Of a stretch of DNA of 14,750 bases, positions 7,901 through 14,703 are shown in pieces. Location of the stretch: NCBI GenBank assembly GCA_947074335.1, contig CAMTPG010000025.1:1-14750 (forward strand), in the 5' to 3' direction. Numbering within the stretch: position 1 is the first letter of the stretch; each line of letters begins with the position of its first letter. The notes beneath the pieces were generated by a model, which was not told the origin of the DNA, ran no database searches, and saw only the letters and a program-made list of their open reading frames with translations. Made by a program: the position numbers and the translations under genes. This DNA comes from an uncultured Parabacteroides sp. GTDB lineage: Bacteria; Bacteroidota; Bacteroidia; Bacteroidales; Tannerellaceae.

Positions 7901-8351
7901 TAAGGTTGACACGCTTCTGTGTGCCGTAACCTACCACAACCACTTCGGATAAATCCTGCGTGTTCTCTTTCAATACAATCGTAAATTTCGAAGTATTGCC
8001 TACTGCCATTTGCTGCGGAATATATCCGATGAAGGAGATTTCGAGCAGAGCTCCCGGCTCAACCGACAGTGAAAATTCGCCGTTGATATCGGTTGTTGTT
8101 CCATTGGTAGTTCCTTTTTCGATGATGTTGGCGCCGATCACCGGATCGCCGAAATCATCTTTTACAAGGCCTGTAATGATGCGGGTTTGCTGTGGCTGTG
8201 CATGAGTTTGTGTAATTTCGTTAACACCCGCCGCTTCTGCGGGCAGCAGCGCGGTTCCGGCTATTAATGCCAGAAATAAGTTTCCTTTCATCAGCGGATT
8301 CTTTATATAATCCGAAAGGTAAAAAGAACGGTCTTTTCTCTTATGATACAT
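4992..8351 (-). CDS. susC: SusC/RagA-family TonB-dependent outer-membrane transporter
   Basis: This is a 1119-residue TonB-linked barrel that imports oligomers across the outer membrane with SusD. A signal peptide lies at about 21-41 (KGNLFLALIAGTALLPAEA). Next come a carboxypeptidase-regulatory-like domain (about 57-130, GLVKDDFGDPVIGANI), the family-typical SEVVVVGYGTQK stretch (135-146, TonB-box region) and a plug with the hallmark SVLKDAASAAIYGARGAFG (233-251). A long beta-barrel ends in the aromatic-terminated GLQVTF expected for outer-membrane assembly. Met1 at 8351 gives a 20-residue basic extension before the signal; Met21 (8289-8291) is an equally workable start. There is no N-terminal STN domain, so anti-sigma-factor signalling is not indicated. 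It is first in the operon, 11 nt before susD. The substrate cannot be read from sequence. Confidence 0.94.
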   Translation of the reverse strand: MYHKRKDRSFYLSDYIKNPLMKGNLFLALIAGTALLPAEAAGVNEITQTHAQPQQTRIITGLVKDDFGDPVIGANIIEKGTTNGTTTDINGEFSLSVEPGALLEISFIGYIPQQMAVGNTSKFTIVLKENTQDLSEVVVVGYGTQKRVNLTGAVEQVTSDVFENRPMANITQGLQGAIPNLNITLADGKPTRSSDFNVRGTTSIGQGGSALVLIDGVEGDPAMLNPNDVASVSVLKDAASAAIYGARGAFGVVLITTKNPNKERTSVTYSGNFSFKKPTVVPDMVTDSYEYANRFVEAYSAFYDYARTPSAFHKAVPYSTDWHNEMANRRPGSGMSEVEVGSNGKYQYYANTDWYGLLYKDHTFGQDHNVMVQGGGEVADFMISSRYYQQDGLFRYNSDDYKTFNVRAKGSAQLYKWLKMENNFEFNQMQYHNPLTVADGNVWYGLESEAEPMSPMFNPDGTLTMAAAYSVGDLWYGKSGTDMTKRVLRNTTTATASFLDDRLKIKGDITFRYTDNDNKTRRVPVPYSSAPGVISYLGSSTNDYMVSGELTKYLATNIYGEYSQTFNKVHAFTGMAGFNYEQSIYQFSSSRRNGLIFEEVDDMNLTNGSGVTLGSDYNKWKIAGGFFRFNYAYADRYLVEFNGRIDGSSKFPLNQQWGFFPSVSAGWRISEEPFWHVPFSAVSNLKIRGSYGSLGNGNVNAYSYMELFGISQMTRLINGKLNQSTSYPNVIPDGLTWEKSTTTNIGLDGSFLDGRLSATGDYYIRKTNDMFTIGSTLPAVFGTTAPKGNYADMKTNGWEMTISWRDQFPVMGKPFMYDFRFTLSDYKSKITKYNNPDKFLGSYNDARCNYYEGMTIGEIWGYVTEGFFTSDEDVQNHADQSLYFASNSGTWLPGDIKFKDLDGSGKIDYGTNRVGDSGDKKVIGNTTPRYTYSFSLGAEWNGIFVSAFFQGVGKQDWWPGTDNALFWGQYNRPYNNIPTSMLNQIWSEENPNTYFPRYRGYVALQGTRELSVVQTRYLQNAAYFRLKNLQIGYTFPKRLIAKACMQNARVYVSGENLCSWSPLYKHTKNFDVANIYGSDTEADAMVSNNGGTNSIISNGGQTYSYPLLKSISFGLQVTF

Positions 8352-8830
8352 ACATTCAGGAATTTAATTAATACTTATCTTAAGGAAAATTCTGTATTAT
8401 GTACAGATATATCATAAATCAAGAATAAACTTAGCGTTTATAATGATGTGTGTATACGTTCAGATTATCAACTCCGAAATTAATTATTTAAAACAGAAAT
8501 ACAATAAATTTATAGCATTTTTTTTAATTTATATTAATCCCTGTTCTTTAAGTCCGGACATCGATTCGGATGGGGAAAATGAGGTTTAACCGGTCTGAAT
8601 AATATAGAACAGTGCTGGGGTATGTGATAAGTCTGGTGATGGACCGGAGTGGCTAATCATCGAATCAACTGCAGTAGCTGCCGCTGTTTTGCAGGTTTTC
8701 CTCTCTTTTTACTTTTTACGCTTCAATCCAAACAACATTCATCTCTTTTTTCCTGTTTAATACGTATCTGTAAGGCAAATTGAGCTGATACGGATGCATT
8801 AATTTTATTACCCACTTAACAATTACAGGT
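8352..8830. other. 479-nt divergent intergenic region
   Basis: This region separates the divergent susC and 64-residue-protein genes and must hold both promoters. The susC side (8352-8540) is very AT-rich. On the minus strand TATTCTTG (8420-8427) resembles the -7 consensus TAnnTTTG with one mismatch, but no convincing -33 partner is visible. On the plus-strand side, TAATTTTA (8800-8807) has one mismatch and a TTG at 8780-8782. CTGTTCT (8541-8547) and AGAACAG (8606-8612) form a 7-bp inverted repeat whose interior does not continue the stem. No tRNA, riboswitch or convincing open reading frame was seen. The upstream half (8541-8760) is noticeably more GC-balanced than the rest and remains unexplained. 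Confidence 0.5.
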
Positions 8831-9025
8831 ATGATTCAGGATTTTATTGTGGCAACTAAAGACAACGGCAAAAAAGTACTGATCCAACAACACAGTATTT
8901 TTTATATGACCGAAGATGAAGACGGAAAAGGAACAATTATTCAAAGTATCGGAGCCGGCGAAAATCATCTGAAAGTGAAAGAATCGCTGAGTTTATTAAT
9001 CGAAAAAATAGATCGCAAAAAATGA
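8831..9025 (+). CDS. Small protein of unrecognised family (64 aa)
   Basis: I do not recognise a named family. The 64 residues are charged and soluble, with no signal peptide or membrane segment. The pattern is an N-terminal strand (IVATKDNGKKVLIQ), a hydrophobic strand with HSIFYMTEDEDGKG, then HLKVKESLSLLIEKI as a predicted strand plus helix. This order resembles the C-terminal half of a LytTR DNA-binding domain and also FlbD-like small proteins, so a nucleic-acid-binding role is conceivable but unproven. The start is supported by ACAGG 5 nt upstream. The stop overlaps the start of the cupin gene in ATGA, so the two are translationally coupled. Reality as a gene is supported by the RBS, the overlap and the shared terminator. 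Confidence 0.75.
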   Translation: MIQDFIVATKDNGKKVLIQQHSIFYMTEDEDGKGTIIQSIGAGENHLKVKESLSLLIEKIDRKK

Positions 9026-9351
9026 AGCCGGTCGGATTAATTAAAGGCCCCTTTTCGCCGAAAGAGCGGATTGAATATGCTAAAGGAAGCATTGTGAGTC
9101 AGCAGCTGATTATGAATAAGGCGGGCAACATTACCCTGTTTGCATTCGATGAAGGGCAACAACTGAGTGAGCATACAGCGCCTTTTGATGCTGTAATTCA
9201 GATTCTCGACGGCACGGCAGAGATACAGATTGCGAAAGATACCTATGCTGTAAGTGCCGGCGAACAGATTATTATGCCGGCTAATATTCCGCATGCTGTT
9301 TTTGCCGTTAAACCGTTTAAGATGATGCTGATCATGATAAAGGGATTATAA
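9022..9351 (+). CDS. Single-domain cupin protein (109 aa)
   Basis: This is a small conserved cupin barrel. The first cupin motif reads EGQQLSEHTAPFDAVIQILDG (44-64), with His51. It lacks the second His and the Glu of the classical metal site. The second motif reads AGEQIIMPANIPHAVFA (79-95), with His91. The SEHTAPFDA version is common among stand-alone cupins of anaerobes, for which no enzyme activity is established as far as I know. With only two obvious histidines, metal binding may be weak or absent, or may serve sensing rather than catalysis. The ATG at 9022 overlaps the preceding stop by 4 nt, and a strong terminator follows 32 nt after the stop. There is no signal peptide, so the protein is cytoplasmic. 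Confidence 0.87.
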   Translation: MKPVGLIKGPFSPKERIEYAKGSIVSQQLIMNKAGNITLFAFDEGQQLSEHTAPFDAVIQILDGTAEIQIAKDTYAVSAGEQIIMPANIPHAVFAVKPFKMMLIMIKGL

Positions 9352-9383
9352 CCGGTTTCGGTTTCAGTGATATTATATCGGGG

Positions 9384-9419
9384 AAAGAGATTGAATTTCA
9401 GGGATTCAGTCTCTTTTTT
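9384..9419 (+). terminator. Intrinsic terminator after the cupin gene
   Basis: A 13-bp stem (9384-9396 with 9404-9416, one G-U pair) with a 7-nt loop TTCAGGG is followed by a run of six T (9414-9419). It ends the two-gene unit and separates it from the promoter at 9474-9481. Confidence 0.9.
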
Positions 9420-9473
9420 ATGAGATTAAGCTATAAATATACATGGAATAAGAATTGTTTATTTATAAAATTA

Positions 9474-9481
9474 TATCTTTG
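9474..9481 (+). promoter_or_regulatory. Bacteroidota -7 promoter element
   Basis: TATCTTTG is an exact match to the Bacteroidota sigma-ABfr -7 consensus TAnnTTTG. It lies 39 nt before the ATG at 9521 and 55 nt after a terminator. A TTG at 9455-9457 could be the -33 element, but its 16-nt spacing is a little short of the usual value. Confidence 0.7.
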
Positions 9482-9520
9482 GGGAAAGTGTAATTAGCCA
9501 TCTGTAATTTATATGCCGTT

Positions 9521-10417
9521 ATGAATAAAACTACCGTATTCCTGCTATTCTGTTTCTGTTTCTGCCTGCCTCAGGGTAAGGCACAACAATTGGCCGCTTT
9601 TTGCGGCGACGACCGGATCGGAATTATCGATCTCGACCGGCCGGATGATCAGCCGGTTGATCTGATCTGGAACTGGAACATCAAAGAGGTTTTGCCACAA
9701 CTGCCGGAAGGTTATGATAAATACCTCTACCCGCTCGATGAATGTAAATTTGTGGATAATAACCGGAAACTGCTGATCACCTCTTCGGGCAACGCCGCTT
9801 TATTGCTGGATATCGCCACGAAACAGTGTCTGTTTTATGCCAAAACGCCGATGGCACATTCGGCAGAAATGTTGCCCGGCAATCTGATCGCAGTGGCACT
9901 TTCCACGCATCCCGAAGGCAACAGCATCGAGTTATTTGATGCTTCGCAACCCGAAAAGGTGCTGTTTCGCGACAGTCTGTATTCGGGTCACGGCGTAGTT
10001 TGGGACGCCGTCCGCAACCAGCTCTATGCGCTGGGATACAGCGAACTGCGCGCTTACACATTAACCAAACAGCCCGATGGCAATCCGGGATTAACGCAGC
10101 AGCACGCGTGGATTATCCCGGTTACATCCGGACATGATCTTGTACAGATTAATCCGGACGAATTATTAATTTCGGGGCATGAAGGGGTTTGCAGGTTCAA
10201 TCTCAACAGCCGGACTTTCTGTCCGTTTGAACCGCTTGCCACAACCGAAAATGTAAAATCGGTGAACTACAACGAATCAACAGGCAGGCTGCTCTATACA
10301 AAAGCCGAAAAAAGCTGGTGGACTCATCATATTTATCAGGAAAATCCGGATAAATGCTTCACGATTGACAGTGTAAGGGTTTATAAGGTGAGGCCGGCGG
10401 TTTTGCAAACGAATTAA
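9521..10417 (+). CDS. Secreted beta-propeller-like protein
   Basis: This 298-residue exported protein has a cleavable signal peptide (FLLFCFCFCLPQGKA, likely cut after Ala21; its hydrophobic core is unusually Cys-rich). The mature part is built of repeated four-strand blades: DDRIGIIDLD and LIWNWN near the start, then KLLITSSGNAALLLDI, NLIAVALSTH, VVWDAVRNQLYALGY, ELLISGHEGVCRFNL and SVNYNESTGRLLYTKAE. His-containing blade entries recur (AHSAE, GHGVVWD, GHDLVQ). From memory it resembles the DUF6528 family found in Bacteroidetes, often near glycan-degrading enzymes; that assignment was not tested. It has its own promoter upstream and a hairpin terminator downstream, so it is probably a separate transcript from the GH92 gene. 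The last ten codons are near-duplicated 62 bp downstream. Function is unknown; glycan binding or a lyase-like activity is possible. Confidence 0.8.
   Translation: MNKTTVFLLFCFCFCLPQGKAQQLAAFCGDDRIGIIDLDRPDDQPVDLIWNWNIKEVLPQLPEGYDKYLYPLDECKFVDNNRKLLITSSGNAALLLDIATKQCLFYAKTPMAHSAEMLPGNLIAVALSTHPEGNSIELFDASQPEKVLFRDSLYSGHGVVWDAVRNQLYALGYSELRAYTLTKQPDGNPGLTQQHAWIIPVTSGHDLVQINPDELLISGHEGVCRFNLNSRTFCPFEPLATTENVKSVNYNESTGRLLYTKAEKSWWTHHIYQENPDKCFTIDSVRVYKVRPAVLQTN
10380..10408 (+). repeat. 29-nt direct repeat, copy 1 (inside the propeller gene tail)
   Basis: This copy matches 10442-10470 at 26 of 29 positions, including 22 of the last 23. It encodes YKVRPAVLQ near the C-terminus of the propeller-like protein. 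Confidence 0.9.
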
Positions 10418-10441
10418 ATGCCATACAAAGCGGATGGATTA

Positions 10442-10470
10442 TTTACCAGGTGAGGCCGGCAGTTTTGCAA
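10442..10470 (+). repeat. 29-nt direct repeat, copy 2 (after the propeller gene stop)
   Basis: This is the second copy, offset by 62 bp. Read in the equivalent frame it encodes YQVRPAVLQ followed directly by TAA. Two of the three differences are synonymous. It lies outside the annotated gene and in a different frame relative to it. Confidence 0.9.
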
Positions 10471-10501
10471 TAAGCAACCCGCTGCTTATTGTTAGTTTTT
10501 A
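10468..10501 (+). terminator. Intrinsic terminator after the propeller-like gene
   Basis: A perfect 9-bp stem (10468-10476 with 10483-10491) with 6-nt loop ACCCGC is followed by GTTAG and five T. It lies 51 nt past the stop at 10417 and just after the second copy of the 29-nt repeat, whose last bases form the 5' arm. Confidence 0.75.
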
Positions 10502-10508
10502 TCCGTAA

Positions 10509-10553
10509 TTAAAAACGGATGTCGATGTAATAGCCGCTGCCCTCTTCGATAAA
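10509..10553 (-). pseudogene. Possible remnant of an outer-membrane protein 3' end
   Basis: On the minus strand this short open stretch reads FIEEGSGYYIDIRF and then stops. An aromatic-terminated final beta strand of this kind is the usual C-terminus of an outer-membrane barrel. Upstream the frame is closed by TGA. In a neighbouring frame, codons up to about 10584 read DRKSLNFDLSK, which would need a single-base shift to join. The stretch is only 14 codons long, so it could be coincidence. Confidence 0.25.
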
Positions 10554-10608
10554 TCAAAATTCAATGATTTTCTGTCAAAAAACTGATCTCATTTTTCAAA
10601 AAATGGTG

Positions 10609-10616
10609 TAAGTTTA
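10609..10616 (+). promoter_or_regulatory. Candidate -7 promoter element for the GH92 operon
   Basis: TAAGTTTA matches TAnnTTTG except for the last base and lies 32 nt before the GH92 start codon. No clear -33 TTG is visible at the right distance. The upstream terminator at 10468-10501 implies that a promoter should exist between 10502 and 10648. Confidence 0.35.
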
Positions 10617-10648
10617 GCCTTTAATCTTTAACAAATTCAGGATATTAT

Positions 10649-12985
10649 ATGCAAAAACGCATCTTACCGGCCATTATACTGCTGACGATCAGCAGTTTTC
10701 AGGGTATGGCTCAGCAAAAAACAGATTATGTAAATCCGATAATCGGCACAAACGGCATGGGACATACGTTTCCGGGTGCCTGCGTGCCTTTCGGATTGGT
10801 TCAGTTAAGTCCCGACACCGATACCATTCCACATAATATAGAGGGTGTTTATCAGCCGCGCGCCTACGAATATTGTGCCGGTTATCAGCATAAAGACAGC
10901 AGCATTGTGGGGTTTAGTCATACGCACTTCAGCGGCACGGGTCATTCGGATTTAGGCGATATCCTGATCATGCCGGCTACAGGTGCCCTGAAACTGAATC
11001 CCGGAACGGCGACCAATCCCGATGGCGGCTATCGCTCCCGTTTCTCGCACGATTCGGAAGTGGCACGCCCCGGCTACTACGAAGTTTTTTTAGACGATTA
11101 CGGCGTAAAAGCGCAGCTTACAGCCACGCCGCGAACCGGAGTACATAAATATACCTTCCCCGAAGATGCGGAAGAGCAACGCATCGTTCTCGATCTGATT
11201 CACGGTATTTATAATTACGACGGAAAGGTGTTGTGGGCCAATCTGCGGGTAGAAAATGATACGCTGCTAACGGGGTATCGCATCACAAACGGCTGGGCAC
11301 GGACCAATTACACCTATTTTGCCATCTCCTTTTCAAAACCCGTAATTAATTACGGATGCGAGGAAAAAGAGAAGGTGAATTATAAAGGCGGTTATGCCAA
11401 ATTCAACACCAAAGAGAATTTCCCCGATATCGGCGGACGGAAAATTGTGGCTTACTTCGATTTCGATCCCACTGATCAGGAGCCGCTGGAGGTTAAAGTG
11501 GCACTTTCGGGCGTGAGCACGGCCGGTGCTTTGCTGAATCTGGAAGCCGAAACGGCCGGACGCGATTTTGATGAACTGGCGCTTCAGGCTTCGGATTTGT
11601 GGAATAACAAACTGCAGGTGATCGATGCAAAAGGTACAGAAGATCAGCTGGCCATGCTCTATACCTCGCTGTATCACACCATGATTAATCCGAGCGTTTA
11701 TACGGATGTGGATGGCCAATACAGAGGATTGGATCATAACATTCATCAGGCTGATGATTTTACAAATTATACGGTTTTCTCGGTTTGGGACACCTATCGG
11801 GCGCTGCATCCGCTGCTAAATATCATAAACAGGCAGGTCAATACGGATATTGCACATTCGATGCTGAAACATAGCGAGCAGAGTGTGCATAAAGCGCTGC
11901 CGGTATGGAGCCATATGGGCAACGAAAACTGGTGTATGATTGGTTATCATTCGGTTTCGGTGTTAGCTGATGCGCTTGCCAAAGGGTTGCCGGTGGATAA
12001 AGAGGCTGCGCTGAAAGCGATGGTAAGCAGCTCAACCATTCCCTACTTTGAGGGTACGGCCGAATATATGGATCAGGGATTTGTCCCGATTGAACGCAGC
12101 GGCAATGCGGCTTCGCTCACACTGGAATATGCGTATGATGACTGGGCCATTTACAATACGGCGAAATTGGCCGGCAATGATTCGATTGCGGCTATTTATA
12201 AAAACAGAGCTGCTAATTTTGAAAATGCATTCGATCCCGAAACGGGTTATGCCCGTCCGCGCCATGCCGATGGAAGCTGGCGTGCCGATTTTAACCTCCT
12301 TGATACCCATGGACAGGGTTTTATCGAGGGTAATGCGTTGAATTATTCCTTCTATGTACCGCAGGATGTAGACCGGATGATGGAATTGATGGGCGGCGAA
12401 CAACGGTTTATTTCGAAACTGGATTCGTTGTTTACCATGCATCTGCCGGATGAGTTTTTTGCCCATACCGAGGATGTGACCAAAGAGGGATTGCTGGGCG
12501 GCTATGTGCATGGCAATGAGCCAAGTCATCATATTCCGTTTTTATACACCTGGACTGCTGAGCCCTGGAAAACGCAGTACTGGCAGCGGGAGATCATGAA
12601 TAAGATGTATAAGAATAATATCGACGGCTTGTGCGGCAATGATGATTGCGGACAAATGTCGGCCTGGTATATCTTTTCGGCATTAGGTTTTTATCCGGTT
12701 TGTCCGGGCTCCGATCAGTATGTGCTGGGAGCGCCTTATCTGCCATATTTTAAAATTGCGCTGGAAAATGGCAATACATTCGAAGTGATTGCAGATAAAG
12801 TGAGTGATAAGAACCGCTATGTAAAAGCGGTTAAATTAAACGGTGTGCCTTACACAAAAGGCTACATTACACAAGATGATATACTGAATGGCGGCACGCT
12901 TACTTTCGAAATGAGTGCTTCGCCTGATAAAAAGCGGATCTTCAACGGTTCGGACCGGCCATATTCACTATCGGCCGATCATTGA
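10649..12985 (+). CDS. GH92 family alpha-mannosidase, secreted
   Basis: GH92 enzymes are calcium-dependent exo-alpha-mannosidases that trim mannans and N-glycans, usually in the periplasm or at the surface. The 778-residue protein has a signal peptide (1-21, ending GMA) and begins with the family signature DYVNPIIGTNG and HTFPGACVPFGLVQLSPDT. Then come GFSHTHFSGTGHSDLGDI (88-105) in the N-terminal beta-sandwich, VWDTYRALHPL (379-389) in the alpha/alpha barrel and GFIEGNALNYSF (557-568), whose Glu560 fits the catalytic acid. HGNEPSHH (621-628) and GNDDCGQMSAWYIFSALGFYP (663-683) carry the paired Asp665/Asp666 of the general-base region. Length and motifs are complete. Linkage preference (1,2, 1,3, 1,4 or 1,6) cannot be fixed by eye. 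A second putative glycosidase gene follows after 23 nt, in an operon. Confidence 0.95.
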   Translation: MQKRILPAIILLTISSFQGMAQQKTDYVNPIIGTNGMGHTFPGACVPFGLVQLSPDTDTIPHNIEGVYQPRAYEYCAGYQHKDSSIVGFSHTHFSGTGHSDLGDILIMPATGALKLNPGTATNPDGGYRSRFSHDSEVARPGYYEVFLDDYGVKAQLTATPRTGVHKYTFPEDAEEQRIVLDLIHGIYNYDGKVLWANLRVENDTLLTGYRITNGWARTNYTYFAISFSKPVINYGCEEKEKVNYKGGYAKFNTKENFPDIGGRKIVAYFDFDPTDQEPLEVKVALSGVSTAGALLNLEAETAGRDFDELALQASDLWNNKLQVIDAKGTEDQLAMLYTSLYHTMINPSVYTDVDGQYRGLDHNIHQADDFTNYTVFSVWDTYRALHPLLNIINRQVNTDIAHSMLKHSEQSVHKALPVWSHMGNENWCMIGYHSVSVLADALAKGLPVDKEAALKAMVSSSTIPYFEGTAEYMDQGFVPIERSGNAASLTLEYAYDDWAIYNTAKLAGNDSIAAIYKNRAANFENAFDPETGYARPRHADGSWRADFNLLDTHGQGFIEGNALNYSFYVPQDVDRMMELMGGEQRFISKLDSLFTMHLPDEFFAHTEDVTKEGLLGGYVHGNEPSHHIPFLYTWTAEPWKTQYWQREIMNKMYKNNIDGLCGNDDCGQMSAWYIFSALGFYPVCPGSDQYVLGAPYLPYFKIALENGNTFEVIADKVSDKNRYVKAVKLNGVPYTKGYITQDDILNGGTLTFEMSASPDKKRIFNGSDRPYSLSADH

Positions 12986-13008
12986 TTTTTTATTGTAAAT
13001 CGAATACT

Positions 13009-14646
13009 ATGATGTCTTGGACTAAACTGTTTGCAATAACCGGTTGTCTCTTTTGGGGATTACCGGTTTTTGCCCAACCGGAAATAACGGAGCGCAAACA
13101 GCGCATCATCCATAATAACGACGGCTCTGATCTGCTGGGTAATATCTGGTTTAACCGACGTCCGCTTACGGTTGCCGATCTGGATTCGTGCGTGGATATG
13201 ATATCAAATTCGCAGGTTACTACTTATATGATCTGCTCAGGCAGTGATTTCTTTTATGTGCCTTCTGCCTACGGCCATATTATGGGCGATGATAACAACG
13301 GCACGCTCGATTGCGGATGCGATACGTTGCATTATCAGACCTTCCGGAAATTCCATCAGAATCATCTCAATCTGGAAAAAGAGGGCACCGATTTAATCAA
13401 AGCCACGCTGACTCGTGCCCGTAAAAACGGCATGGAAACTTTCATTACCTACCGGATGAATGATCTGCATTTCAATGATACCACAACGGGTTGTCCGATC
13501 GAATATACCGATTTCTGGATTAATCATCCCGAATACTGGCTGAATGATACCACACAGGGCTATAACAGCGGCGGCGCTTTCGATTATTCTATACGCGAGG
13601 TGCGCGATCGCAAACTGGCAATTATCACCGAGCAGCTGGAGCGCTATGAGATGATAGACGGATATGATCTGGATTTTATGCGTTTTATTGTCTACTTTAA
13701 AACGGGAACGGGCGAGGCGAATGCGCCGCTTATGACTGATCTGGTCAGTCAGATCCGGGCCAAAGTGGATGAATTATCGGCTCAGCGCGGAAAAAAGATA
13801 TTATTGTCTGCCCGCGTAGCTCCCACAGTGGAACAAAACCTGATGAAAGGGCTGGATATTCGGGAATGGCTGCGTTTGGGATTGCTTGATTTTATCAGCA
13901 TCGGCGTGCACTGGCGTGGCGATCCGGCCATGCCTGTTGCAAAATTCAGGGAGGATCTGGGGGATGATTTAAAGATTCCTTTTTATTGTTCGATCGATGA
14001 TGGCGGGTATAAACCGCGCGAATTCTGGTCGCATGGCATGTATCGCGGCATGAGCTCGCATATTCTTTCGCAGGGAGCCGACGGACTTTATCTTTTTAAT
14101 TATTACCTGACCGAATATAATCAGGATAAAACCAATCCGCAGCTTGAAGCGGGTGGCCTGGTTTGTCGCACCCGCAAACCCGAACTGTTGCAGGAGCTGG
14201 GATCATTGCAGACGTTACGCAAACGAAATAAAATCTATGCGCTCTCCGACGGAGTTATTCAATATCATATTAAACCGGATTCGCCCTTACCGTTTCAGGT
14301 TTCATCTCCCGAAAACGAAATTCATGTTTATATCGGCGATGATGTAGAAACCGATCAGCCGGAAGAGGCCCTTTTATTTATCCGAACCAACAGACCGGCG
14401 CAATATGAGCTGATATATAACGGAACGAAACTGGAGGCGGCAGATTCGGAATATCCTGCTCTTTATGATCGGGAACGCGGACTTGAAAATGAACAAACAG
14501 TTGATGCTTTTTCTATTCCGGTTCAATTAGTAAAACAGGGGAATAACCGGATTGAGTTTGTTCCCGGACCAACTGATCCTCCCCTGATTCTTCGTGCTGA
14601 AATTGCGTTGAAATACGGTCCACCCGAGACGCATGGTTATTTCTGA
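13009..14646 (+). CDS. Secreted TIM-barrel-like putative glycoside hydrolase, family unassigned
   Basis: I cannot assign this 545-residue protein to a numbered family. It carries an N-terminal signal (MMSWTKLFAITGCLFWGLPVFA, likely cut before Gln23). An ITGC box at residues 10-13 could be a lipobox, but its hydrophobic stretch is very short. The body reads like a glycosidase (beta/alpha)8 barrel: NIWFNRRPL, FITYRMNDLHF (145-155), GYDLDFMRF (218-226, with Asp220 and Asp222 at a strand end), ISIGVHWRG, PFYCSIDDGGY and ADGLYLFNYY (357-366). It resembles GHL10-type hydrolases with their D-x-D strand. About 130 C-terminal residues form a predicted beta-sandwich. The ATG at 13009 is preferred; a TTG at 12982 would overlap the GH92 stop. 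The co-transcribed GH92 gene suggests action on a mannose-containing glycan. The stop precedes the adapter, so the gene is complete. Confidence 0.8.
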   Translation: MMSWTKLFAITGCLFWGLPVFAQPEITERKQRIIHNNDGSDLLGNIWFNRRPLTVADLDSCVDMISNSQVTTYMICSGSDFFYVPSAYGHIMGDDNNGTLDCGCDTLHYQTFRKFHQNHLNLEKEGTDLIKATLTRARKNGMETFITYRMNDLHFNDTTTGCPIEYTDFWINHPEYWLNDTTQGYNSGGAFDYSIREVRDRKLAIITEQLERYEMIDGYDLDFMRFIVYFKTGTGEANAPLMTDLVSQIRAKVDELSAQRGKKILLSARVAPTVEQNLMKGLDIREWLRLGLLDFISIGVHWRGDPAMPVAKFREDLGDDLKIPFYCSIDDGGYKPREFWSHGMYRGMSSHILSQGADGLYLFNYYLTEYNQDKTNPQLEAGGLVCRTRKPELLQELGSLQTLRKRNKIYALSDGVIQYHIKPDSPLPFQVSSPENEIHVYIGDDVETDQPEEALLFIRTNRPAQYELIYNGTKLEAADSEYPALYDRERGLENEQTVDAFSIPVQLVKQGNNRIEFVPGPTDPPLILRAEIALKYGPPETHGYF

Positions 14647-14703
14647 AAAAGACAAAAATCTTTGGAAGGGAGACATATCTGCTGCTAAAAAGGGGTAGGC
14701 ATT

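Noticed and set aside
8541..8612. Long hairpin between CTGTTCT and AGAACAG
   Set aside because: Only the outer 7 bp pair; the interior does not continue the stem and no conserved RNA motif is present.
12982..13008. TTG start for the last gene, overlapping the GH92 stop
   Set aside because: The ATG at 13009 gives a normal signal peptide; the extra nine residues add nothing recognisable, though the overlap cannot be fully excluded.
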